From assembly GCF_945952055.1 (NCBI RefSeq), contig NZ_CAMFHB010000008.1, positions 62,001-126,000 on the forward strand: 64,000 nt of DNA. Reading direction: 5' to 3'. This document shows, piece after piece, positions 57,031 to 64,000 of this stretch (within the stretch, counting starts at the first letter, position 1; each line of letters starts with the position of its first letter). Source of the stretch: an uncultured Alsobacter sp. (GTDB lineage Bacteria; Pseudomonadota; Alphaproteobacteria; Rhizobiales; Beijerinckiaceae). The position numbers were made by a program, and so were the translations under genes. Below the pieces are notes generated by a model that was not told where the DNA came from, made no database searches, and was given only the letters and a program-made list of their open reading frames with translations.

Positions 57031-58046
57031 GCGCGCCTCCCGCATCCCCCGCCAGGCGCCCGGCCATCGGACAGCCGGTGATCATCGCCGCCGGCCTGGC
57101 GCTGGCGGTCGCGCTCGGCATCGGGTTCGGCGGCAAGGTCATCGCCCAGCAGATCGTCTCCGGCCTGATGCTGGGGGCGATCTACATGACGGTCGCCATG
57201 GCCTTCACGCTCACCATCGGCGTCCTGAACTTCCTGAATTTCACCATCCCGACGCTGTTCATGCTCACCGGCATGGTGGCCTGGGGCCTCATCCACCAGG
57301 GCTGGCTCGCCTTCGCGGGCGGCTCCGCCTGGCTGGTGGCCCTGCTCATCGGCGTCGGCGTCGCCGTCGCGGCCTCCCTCGTCGTCGAGCGCTTCACGTT
57401 CCGCTACCTGCGCACCCGGCACGGGGACGCCACCGAGCACGCCATTCCGCTCGTCTCCTCGCTCGGCTTCCTGCTCATCTTCGAGCATCTCGTGCTCATC
57501 GGCATGGGCTCGGAATCGCAGCGCTTCGCGGTGCCGTTCAAGGCCGACATCCGCATCTTCGGCGTGGTGCTGGGCGGCGCGCAGCTCGCCAGCATGGTCC
57601 TGGCCGTCGTCATCGTCGCGGCGCTGACCTACATCCTCAAGCACACCCGCATGGGCCGCGCGCTGCGCACCATCGCGGAGAACCCCGACACGGCCTCGCT
57701 GCTCGGCGTCGAGGTGACGCGCATCGTACCCGTCGTGTTCATCCTGACGGGCCTGCTGGCCGGCGTCGCGGGCGCGCTCTTCACCATCAATTACAGCGAC
57801 GTGTCGCCCTTCATGGGAGACCATGTCGGCACGAAGGCGATCGCCGCCATGGTGCTCGGCGGCCTGGGCTCGATCTGGGGCGCGATCGCCGGAGGCATTC
57901 TCGTCGGGCTCACCGAGACGCTCTCCATCCATTTCCTGGGCGGCGATTCCGTCCAGATGACGGTGTGGGGTCTCCTGCTCGCGGTCATCATCCTGCGGCC
58001 GCAGGGCCTCTTCGGCACGGCCTCGATCGGCAAGGGGAAGATGTGA
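57027..58046 (+). CDS. livH: Branched-chain-type ABC transporter permease LivH-like, 339 aa
   Basis: ATGA overlap with the hydrolase gene. Eight or so membrane helices, QQIVSGLMLGAIYMTVAMAFTLTIGVLNFLNF opening as in LivH, and the EAA-like loop TRMGRALRTIAENPDTASLLGVEV. With LivM it forms the membrane channel. Branched-chain-type transporters carry many substrates (amides, urea, aromatic acids), so the substrate is not assumed to be leucine. Confidence 0.9.
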   Translation: MSAPPASPARRPAIGQPVIIAAGLALAVALGIGFGGKVIAQQIVSGLMLGAIYMTVAMAFTLTIGVLNFLNFTIPTLFMLTGMVAWGLIHQGWLAFAGGSAWLVALLIGVGVAVAASLVVERFTFRYLRTRHGDATEHAIPLVSSLGFLLIFEHLVLIGMGSESQRFAVPFKADIRIFGVVLGGAQLASMVLAVVIVAALTYILKHTRMGRALRTIAENPDTASLLGVEVTRIVPVVFILTGLLAGVAGALFTINYSDVSPFMGDHVGTKAIAAMVLGGLGSIWGAIAGGILVGLTETLSIHFLGGDSVQMTVWGLLLAVIILRPQGLFGTASIGKGKM

Positions 58047-58077
58047 TGGACGCCCTGACCACGCGCGGAGGGCGGCC

Positions 58078-58950
58078 ATGAGCGGCTACATGTCCGGGAT
58101 CGTCGCGATCCTGTGCATCAACCTCATCTTCGCCTACGGCATCTACGTCACGGCCGCGGCCGGGCAGCTGAACCTCGGCGGCGCGGGCTTCCAGGCCATC
58201 GGCGCCTATGCCGCAGCCTGGCTCTCCAGCGTCGCCATGCAGCCGATCTGGCTCACGATCCCGGCGGCGATGGTCATCACCGGGTTCGTCGGCTTCCTCA
58301 TCTCGTTTCCAGTGCTGCGGACACGCGGCGTCTACATGGTGCTGGCCACCTTCGCCTTCGCGGAGGTGGTGGCCGGCTACCTGTTGCGGTCCAAGGTCTT
58401 CGGCGGCGCCATCGGCATGGTGGTGCCCGACCACATCGACGTGCCCGTGCTGATCGGCGCGGCCGTGCTCGTCACGCTCGCGGTCTTCTACCTCATGGCC
58501 ACCCGGCTCGGGCTCGCCATGCGCTCCATCCACGACGACGAGCCGGTGTCGAGCCTCATGGGCGTCAACGTGCGGGCCATCCAGGTGGCGAGCTTCACGC
58601 TGGGCGGCGCCTTCGCCGGGCTCGCCGGCGCGCTCTACGCCCACCACTTCAGCTTCGTCGAGGCGCAGTACTTCAACTCGCTGCTGTCGATCTACGTGCT
58701 GCTGTTCGTGCTCATCGGCGGCACGCAGACGGCCTGGGGCCCGCTCGTCGGCAGCCTGTTCTTCACGCTCATTCCGGAGCTGCTGCGCGTCGGCGGCTCC
58801 TGGCGCTACGTGGTCTTCGGCGTCGCCATCGTGCTGATGATGATCATCCGGCCCGAGGGCATCGTCACCCGCGAGCTCGTCGCCCGCCTGTCGCCGCGAA
58901 ACTGGTTCGGCGGCAAGCGCCCCGCCCTGGGAGAGCGCCATGCCGGCTGA
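58078..58950 (+). CDS. livM: Branched-chain-type ABC transporter permease LivM-like, 290 aa
   Basis: Membrane helices with AAAGQLNLGGAGFQAIGAYAAAWL, LVMATRLGLAMRSIHDDEPVSSLMGVNV-type cytoplasmic loop, and SSLLSIYVLLFVLIGG-like C-terminal region of LivM. An 11-codon open frame starting in the LivH stop ends in an ATGA overlap with this ATG and could couple translation. The stop overlaps the LivG start by 11 nt. Confidence 0.9.
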   Translation: MSGYMSGIVAILCINLIFAYGIYVTAAAGQLNLGGAGFQAIGAYAAAWLSSVAMQPIWLTIPAAMVITGFVGFLISFPVLRTRGVYMVLATFAFAEVVAGYLLRSKVFGGAIGMVVPDHIDVPVLIGAAVLVTLAVFYLMATRLGLAMRSIHDDEPVSSLMGVNVRAIQVASFTLGGAFAGLAGALYAHHFSFVEAQYFNSLLSIYVLLFVLIGGTQTAWGPLVGSLFFTLIPELLRVGGSWRYVVFGVAIVLMMIIRPEGIVTRELVARLSPRNWFGGKRPALGERHAG

Positions 58951-59731
58951 GCCGATCCTGCGCGTCTCCCACGTCTGCAAGCGCTTCGGTGGCCTCACCG
59001 TCACCGACGACGTGTCCTTCGACGTCGAGCGCGGCTCGCGCACGGCCCTCATCGGACCCAACGGCGCGGGCAAGACGACGCTCTTCAACCTGATCTCGGG
59101 CGTGTATCCCATCAATTCGGGCAGCATCGCTCTGGAAGGGGGGGTCATCGATGCCCTCCCCTCGCGCAAGCGGATCAGCGCCGGCCTGTCGCGGTCCTTC
59201 CAGAACATCCGGCTGATGCCGCACCTGTCGGTCATCGAGAACGTGATGCTCGGCCAGCATTCGCAGGCCTCCGGCATCGTCGACCTGCTGGCGCCGGTGA
59301 GCTGGCAGAGGCATGGCCGCTGGCGGCGCATGGCGGAGGAGCGGCTGCGCGAGGCGGGCCTCGACGTGGATCCCGACGGCTCCGTGTCCGGCCTGCCCTA
59401 TGGCGTGCGCAAGAAGATCGAGGTGGTGCGCGCGCTGATGAGCAATCCGCGCCTGCTGATGCTCGACGAGCCCGCCGCCGGCCTCAACCCGCGCGAGACG
59501 GCCGATCTTTCGGCCTTCCTCAAGGGTATCGCCGCAGGCGGCGTGACGCTGCTGGTGGTGGAGCACGACATGTCCTTCGTCCACGACCTGTGCGAGCGCA
59601 CCGTGGTGCTGAACTTCGGCCGGCTGATCTACGACGGGCCGACCCGCGGCGTGCAGGAGGACGAGGCCGTCCGCGAGGCCTATCTGGGCTCGCGCCGCGT
59701 CGAGACGGGGAGCGCCGGCCGTGCTGCTTGA
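58940..59731 (+). CDS. livG: Branched-chain-type ABC transporter ATPase LivG-like, 263 aa
   Basis: Walker A GPNGAGKTTLFN, Q-loop SRSFQNIRLMP, signature region SGLPYGVRKKIEVVRAL (the LSGG replaced by SGLPYG, common in this family), Walker B RLLMLDEPAAGLNP and H-loop VEHDMSFV. The ATPase of the importer. Starts within the LivM end. Confidence 0.92.
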   Translation: MPAEPILRVSHVCKRFGGLTVTDDVSFDVERGSRTALIGPNGAGKTTLFNLISGVYPINSGSIALEGGVIDALPSRKRISAGLSRSFQNIRLMPHLSVIENVMLGQHSQASGIVDLLAPVSWQRHGRWRRMAEERLREAGLDVDPDGSVSGLPYGVRKKIEVVRALMSNPRLLMLDEPAAGLNPRETADLSAFLKGIAAGGVTLLVVEHDMSFVHDLCERTVVLNFGRLIYDGPTRGVQEDEAVREAYLGSRRVETGSAGRAA

Positions 59732-60428
59732 GGTCGAGGAGCTCGACGTCCGCTACGGACGCACCCATGCCGTGCGCGGCGTGTCTCTGACGGTCGGCGC
59801 CGACGAGATCGTCACCGTGCTCGGCTCCAACGGCGCCGGCAAGACATCGCTGCTCAGGGCCCTGCAGGGCCTCGTGCCGATCGCCGGCGGGAGGATCCGC
59901 TTCGACGGCGCCGACATCACCAGGCTCTCGCCGCCGCAGCGGCTGCGGCGCCATCTCGCGCTCGTGCCGGAAGGCCGGCAGATCGTGTTGAGCCTCACGG
60001 TGCACGAGAACCTGCAGATGGGCGCCTATTGCCGCGATGACGGCGAGGTCGGGCGCGACATCGACGCCATCTACGACCGTTTCCCGAACCTCGCGAACCG
60101 CCGTCTGATGCCCGCCTCCGTGCTGTCGGGCGGCGAGCAGCAGATGCTCGCCATCAGCCGCGCGCTGCTGGCGCGTCCGCGCCTGATGATGCTGGACGAG
60201 CCGTCGCTCGGCCTGTCGCCGCTGCTCGTCGAGCGGCTCTTCGGGCTCATCTCGGCGCTGCGGGACGAAGGCATCGCCATCCTGCTCGTCGAGCAGAACA
60301 CGCACATGGCGCTCGAGGTCGCGGGCCGCGGCCTGGTGATGGAACTCGGACGCGTCGCCCTCGAGGGGCCGGCGCAGGATCTGCGGCAGAGCGACCGCCT
60401 CGCGGCGGCCTATCTGGGACACGGGTGA
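59721..60428 (+). CDS. livF: Branched-chain-type ABC transporter ATPase LivF-like, 235 aa
   Basis: GTG start overlaps livG. Walker A GSNGAGKTSLLRA, Q-loop VPEGRQIVLSLTVHENL, signature LSGGEQQMLAISRAL, Walker B RLMMLDEPSLGLSP, H-loop VEQNTHMAL. Complete and typical. The binding protein gene follows after 33 bp. Confidence 0.92.
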   Translation: MLLEVEELDVRYGRTHAVRGVSLTVGADEIVTVLGSNGAGKTSLLRALQGLVPIAGGRIRFDGADITRLSPPQRLRRHLALVPEGRQIVLSLTVHENLQMGAYCRDDGEVGRDIDAIYDRFPNLANRRLMPASVLSGGEQQMLAISRALLARPRLMMLDEPSLGLSPLLVERLFGLISALRDEGIAILLVEQNTHMALEVAGRGLVMELGRVALEGPAQDLRQSDRLAAAYLGHG

Positions 60429-60461
60429 GCCGCGAAGCGGCCGAAAAATGGGAGAGGGAGA

Positions 60462-61661
60462 ATGGCAATGAAGTGGACGATGGCGCTCGCGGGCGCTGCG
60501 GTCTCGGTGATGGCGCTCGGCGCCGGCGGGGCCTTCGCGCAGGACATCACGATCGGCCTCGCGATGGTGAAGTCCGGCCCGCTCAAGACGGTCGGTGAAG
60601 CCACGGAGACCTCCGTCGACATCGCGGTCGAGGAGATCAACGCCAAGGGCGGCATCAACGGCAAGAAGATCAAGCTCGTGAAGTTCGACACGGGCTCCGA
60701 TCCCAAGCAGGCCGCCACCGCGACCCAGAAGTTCGTGCAGGACGACAACGCGCTCGCCATCGTCGGCCCGTTCTCCTCGGGCGAGGCGGCCGTGGCGTTC
60801 CCGGTGGGCGAGCGCCTGGGCATCATCCAGATGCCGAACGCGGCTTCGACGCCCGGCCTGACGGGCAATTTCAGCTATGCCTGGCGGCTGACCGCCGACG
60901 AGGGCAAGCAGTTCACGCGCCTCATCGCGACGCTGCGCAACAAGAACATCAAGCTCGACAAGGCCGAGATCATGTACGTCTCGGACGAGCGCGTCTCCAA
61001 CATCTCGGGCACGCAGTTCTATCCGGCGATCTTCAAGGCCTCCAACATCGCCTTCGGCGAGCCGGTGGCCTTCCAGTACAAGAGCTTCGACGTCGCCCCG
61101 CAGGTCGCCCAGGTGCTCGAGCGCAAGCCCGACGTCGTGGCTCTGGCCGCCACGCCCGACAGCGCCGGCAAGGTCATCAAGGAACTGCGCCGCCAGGGCT
61201 TCCAGGGCCGCGTCATCGGCTCGCAGATCTTCGCCGACCCGAACGCCCTCGACCTCTTCGGCCGCGACGCGGACGGGCTCCTGATCGTCGCCGGCTACTG
61301 GTCCGACCGCAACGACGCGACGCGTTCCTTCACGAAGAAGTTCGCCGACGAGAACGCCAAGCGCGGCCTCTCCACCAAGAAGATCCCGCACCACACGGAC
61401 GCGCAGGCCTACGACATCGTCTACCTGCTCAAGCAGGCGATGGAAAAGGCGAACGTGACCGGCGACCCCGCCAAGCTCGCGGCCGAGCGCACCGCCATCC
61501 GCGACGCGATGAAGGGCATCCGCTTCACGGGCGTCACCGGCGACAACACCTGCTTCAACGCCGCCCGCGACGCGCAGCTGCCGGGCTTCGTCATCGAGAT
61601 CAAGGATCTCAAGTGGAACCTGTTCGACCAGCACCCGGCCGATCCCTGCCCGCAGGGCTGA
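60462..61661 (+). CDS. livK: Branched-chain-type ABC transporter solute-binding protein, 399 aa
   Basis: Signal peptide MAMKWTMALAGAAVSVMALGA ending GAFAQD. Mature protein: ITIGLAMVKSGPLKTVGEATETSVDIAVEEINAKGGINGKKIKLVKFDTGSDPKQA, a Peripla_BP_6 fold, with IVGPFSSGEAAVAFPVGERLGI forming the hinge region. Last gene of the operon rather than first. Substrate unknown; the neighbouring enzymes suggest a nitrogen-containing ring or amide. Confidence 0.9.
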   Translation: MAMKWTMALAGAAVSVMALGAGGAFAQDITIGLAMVKSGPLKTVGEATETSVDIAVEEINAKGGINGKKIKLVKFDTGSDPKQAATATQKFVQDDNALAIVGPFSSGEAAVAFPVGERLGIIQMPNAASTPGLTGNFSYAWRLTADEGKQFTRLIATLRNKNIKLDKAEIMYVSDERVSNISGTQFYPAIFKASNIAFGEPVAFQYKSFDVAPQVAQVLERKPDVVALAATPDSAGKVIKELRRQGFQGRVIGSQIFADPNALDLFGRDADGLLIVAGYWSDRNDATRSFTKKFADENAKRGLSTKKIPHHTDAQAYDIVYLLKQAMEKANVTGDPAKLAAERTAIRDAMKGIRFTGVTGDNTCFNAARDAQLPGFVIEIKDLKWNLFDQHPADPCPQG

Positions 61662-61683
61662 TCGTCCAGGGGCTTCAGGCAAT

Positions 61684-61789
61684 CCCCTCCGCGCGTCATG
61701 CCCGGGCTCGGCCCGGGCACCCACGACTTGAGAATGCCCCCGGCGAAGTCGTGGATGGCCGGGCCAAGCCCGGCCACGACGCCGGAGAG
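61684..61789 (-). repeat. Dispersed palindromic repeat, copy G
   Basis: Minus orientation: GGCCGGG hairpin at right, GCCCGGG hairpin at left. Lies between the binding-protein gene and the SDR gene, where it could protect the 3' end of the transporter message. Confidence 0.85.
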
Positions 61790-61820
61790 AGGGGCGCGTT
61801 TCCGGAATGAGGACTTCATC

Positions 61821-62558
61821 ATGCGCGTAGCGGTACTGGGCGGTTGCGGCGGGATCGGGCGCAGCCTCGTCGAGGCTTTGCTGGCGCAGGGCGACCGTGT
61901 CGCCGTGATGGACCTGCAGGCGTCGCTCGACCGTCATCCGCCCGCGGCCGGCACGCTCGCCATCCCGGTCGACGGCAGCGACGAGGCCTCGGTGAAGGCC
62001 GCCTTCCACATCGTCCGCGAGGCGTGGGGCGCGCTCGACGGGTTCGTGAACCTGGCCGGCTTCATGGTGGGGATGAAGCCGCTGCGCGAGGTCACCGCCG
62101 ACGTCTTCGACACGACCATCGACGGCAACCTGCGCACCACTTTCCTCGCCTGCACGGCCGCCATGCCGCTCCTGGAGGCCGGCGAGGGCGCGAGCCTCGT
62201 CAACATCGCGTCCGGCCTGGCCCAGTTCATCCGGCCCCACTACGGCCCCTACGCCGCGGCCAAGGCCGGCATGATCGCGCTCACCAAGACGCTGGCCCAC
62301 GAGCATGCCCCCAAGGTGCGCTGCAACGTCGTGGCGCCCGGCGCGGTCGACACGGCCTTCCTGCGGGGCGGGACCGGACGCTCCGACGAGCGCCAGCAGA
62401 CCACGATCGACGTCGCCGCCTATGGCGCGATGATCCCGCTCAAGCGCATCGCCGTGCCCGACGACATTGTCGGACCGATCCTGTTCCTGCTGGGGCCGGG
62501 CAGCCGCTACATGACCGGCCAGTCGCTATGGGTGAACGGCGGCGCCTACATGCCGTGA
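61821..62558 (+). CDS. Short-chain dehydrogenase/reductase, 245 aa
   Basis: Cofactor motif LGGCGGIGRSLVEALL, NLAGFM, catalytic Ser in NIASGLAQF and Tyr-x-x-x-Lys in YGPYAAAKAGMIALTK, with C-terminal LFLLGPGSRYMTGQSLWVNGG. A classical NAD(P)H-dependent SDR. It is the sixth gene of the rightward run and probably acts on an alcohol or keto intermediate. Confidence 0.9.
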   Translation: MRVAVLGGCGGIGRSLVEALLAQGDRVAVMDLQASLDRHPPAAGTLAIPVDGSDEASVKAAFHIVREAWGALDGFVNLAGFMVGMKPLREVTADVFDTTIDGNLRTTFLACTAAMPLLEAGEGASLVNIASGLAQFIRPHYGPYAAAKAGMIALTKTLAHEHAPKVRCNVVAPGAVDTAFLRGGTGRSDERQQTTIDVAAYGAMIPLKRIAVPDDIVGPILFLLGPGSRYMTGQSLWVNGGAYMP

Positions 62559-62659
62559 GGCACTGAAACCCGGCCGAGTCCCTCGGCACGCGGCCTGCGG
62601 CCTCCTTGGACCGTGTGAAGCGTTCGCCGAACGACGGGCGGTCCAGCTCAAGCCCACGT

Positions 62660-62762
62660 CTCGGCCGTTGTCCCCTGGCTTGGCCCGGGGACCCACGACT
62701 GTGCCGGCGCCATTCTCCAATCGTGGGTGGCCGGGCCAATCCCGGCCATGACGGGGAGAGAG
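62660..62762 (-). repeat. Dispersed palindromic repeat, copy H
   Basis: Minus orientation: GGCCGGG hairpin at right with CAATCCC variant, CCCTGG/CCCGGGG type hairpin at left. It separates the convergent SDR and ligase genes; the rest of the 249-bp gap has no gene. Confidence 0.8.
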
Positions 62763-62807
62763 TGAGGGACGCTGGTTTGCCGCAGCATTCACGGCAGCCG
62801 CCGCCCC

Positions 62808-64000
62808 TCATGCCGTGATCAGCGCGTCCACCACGCGCACGCCGCGGCCGCGGGGCAGCACGACGAGCGGGTTGATCTCCAGCGTGCCGGCCACATCCGC
62901 ATAGGCTGCGGCGATCGCGGCCACGCGTGCGACGGCGGCGATGGCGGCATCGCGGTCTGCCTCGGGCGCGCCGCGGAAACCGGCCAGCAGGGCGGACAGG
63001 CGGGTGCGCTCGATCATTCCCGCCACGATGCCGGGGTCCACCGGAAGCGGGCTCACCGCCACGTCGCGCAGCAGTTCGACGAGGACGCCGCCGGGCCCGA
63101 TCGCCAGCACCGGGCCGAAGGTGGGATGGCGGGTGACGCCGACCAGCATCTCGATCCCTCCCGTCACCATTTCCTGGACCAGGACGCCGGCGATGCGGGC
63201 GTTCGGCGCCCAGGTGGCGACGGACTGGACGATCTGCACGAACGCCTGGCGCACGCCGTCCTCGTCCGCCACGCCGAGCACCACGCCACCGGCCTCGGTC
63301 TTGTGCAGGATGTCGGCCGACTCGATCTTCATCGCCACCGGGAAGCCGATGCCGCGGGCGGCCGCCACGGCCTCCTCGACGGTCGTGGCGAGGTCCTCGC
63401 GCGGCACGGGCAGGCCGTGCCGGGCCAGGAACTGCTTGGCCTCGCGCTCGGTGAGGGGACCGGCCGCCAGGCGCTCCACCCAGGCCTTCTCGGGCAGGAT
63501 CGGGGCAGGCGGCGTCACGACCGCCGGCAGCGGCGGCTCGAGGAGGCTCGCCAGGGCTCCGAGCCCGGGCCGCAGGCCGCGAAGAATGGGCAGGACCTCC
63601 CCGGCGCCGCCGGCGAAGTCGGGATGCTGCTCGGGAACCTGCGTGACCGCCGCGACAGGGATGTCGGTGGATCTCGCGAAGGCACCGAGCGCCGAGGCGA
63701 TCCCGGCATACTCGGCCGCCCCGTTGGCATCGAGGCCGGCCGGAACGTCCTGGACGGCGGCGATTGCGCCGATCGCCGGGTCGGCCGCGACCAGGCGCAG
63801 GGCCGTCTCGTAGACGGACGGATCCGCGAACGGCAGGCCCGTCAGGTCGAGCGGGTTCTGCGGCGTGGCGAAGCCCGGCAGGAGGTCGCGCAGGCCGTCG
63901 ACGGTCGACGGCGCAAGGGACGGCAGGGCCAGGCCGGCGGCCGAGGCCAGGTCGCTGGCATGGGCGAGGCCGCCGCCGCTGACGCCCACAAGCGCGAGAC
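62808..64000 (-). CDS. Acetate-CoA ligase (ADP-forming)-type protein, C-terminal part
   Basis: The frame runs to the window end, so the N-terminal CoA-binding part is outside. The visible part starts with GVSGGGLAHA (succinyl-CoA-synthetase-like domain), then an ATP-grasp domain: LTEREAKQFLARHGLPVP, PVAMKIESADILHKTEAGGVVLGV, VLVQEMVTGGIEMLVGVTRHPTFGPVLAIGPGG and EINPLVVLPRG. These enzymes activate organic acids to CoA thioesters or act as acyltransferase scaffolds. It is convergent with the SDR gene and likely handles the acid product of the cluster. Confidence 0.88.
   Translation of the reverse strand, partial: LALVGVSGGGLAHASDLASAAGLALPSLAPSTVDGLRDLLPGFATPQNPLDLTGLPFADPSVYETALRLVAADPAIGAIAAVQDVPAGLDANGAAEYAGIASALGAFARSTDIPVAAVTQVPEQHPDFAGGAGEVLPILRGLRPGLGALASLLEPPLPAVVTPPAPILPEKAWVERLAAGPLTEREAKQFLARHGLPVPREDLATTVEEAVAAARGIGFPVAMKIESADILHKTEAGGVVLGVADEDGVRQAFVQIVQSVATWAPNARIAGVLVQEMVTGGIEMLVGVTRHPTFGPVLAIGPGGVLVELLRDVAVSPLPVDPGIVAGMIERTRLSALLAGFRGAPEADRDAAIAAVARVAAIAAAYADVAGTLEINPLVVLPRGRGVRVVDALITA

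Noticed and set aside
58046-58081. 11-codon frame between livH and livM
   Set aside because: Perfect TGATG/ATGA overlaps suggest coupling, but it is too short to call a gene.
59520-62306. 928-codon minus-strand frame opposite livF, livK and SDR genes
   Set aside because: Crosses several well-supported plus-strand genes and shows no domain of its own.
28135-62762. CRISPR array from the repeated CCGGGC units
   Set aside because: Copies are kilobases apart, palindromic and two-armed, without regular short spacers.

Overview
This is a GC-rich alphaproteobacterial sequence, probably from the Hyphomicrobiales. The evidence is a CtrA-type DNA-binding domain, DUF families typical of rhizobial phages, many solute-binding-protein transporters, and a dispersed CCGGGC-rich palindromic repeat. 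The window has two unlike halves that meet at a tRNA-Asp gene (26039-26115, minus strand).

Left half (1 to about 26040): the right-hand part of an integrated phage-like element. It ends in a small DNA-binding gene and a tyrosine integrase beside the tRNA 3' end. A LexA/S24-type repressor (13382-14155) faces a leftward, translationally coupled replication operon (13175 down to 6788). That operon encodes an orphan DnaA domain IV protein, a replisome-organizer-like protein fused to a GIY-YIG domain, SSB, a ParB-fold DUF6551 protein and a receiver-less CtrA-like winged-helix protein. Rightward genes encode Gp157, a Bet/RecT recombinase, a private sliding clamp (DnaN), two HNH proteins, a DUF5131 protein, a dATP/dGTP diphosphohydrolase-like protein and many small proteins. 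The far left holds ParB-family proteins and a DUF4942 adenine methyltransferase. No virion genes are visible, so the element continues left of the window. Many rightward units share an undescribed leader: TGCTTTTTTCTG followed by a start-associated CCCTACCAC.

Right half (26156-64000): host chromosome, transport and catabolism. A P-type metal ATPase comes first. An iclR - hydantoinase/oxoprolinase - peptide ABC transporter operon runs leftward (38451 to 28252). Next are a mannonate-dehydratase-like gene, a Phd/PIN toxin-antitoxin pair, an M20 peptidase, and a second leftward peptide transporter operon ending in a racemase-like gene. From 49.9 kb on there is a GntR-centred catabolic cluster: ICL/PEP-mutase-type lyase, isochorismatase-like amidase, maleate-isomerase-like protein, MBL hydrolase, FAD monooxygenase, polysaccharide-deacetylase-like hydrolase, a complete branched-chain-type ABC transporter, an SDR, and an acetate-CoA-ligase-type protein cut by the window end.

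Copies of TTGTCCGGACAA in two divergent intergenic regions suggest that one GntR regulator ties most of this cluster together. The gene set suggests uptake and oxidative/hydrolytic breakdown of a nitrogen-containing ring or amide, but the substrate cannot be read from the sequence. Eight oriented copies of an approximately 100-bp palindromic repeat lie between chromosomal genes. I saw none in the integrated element.
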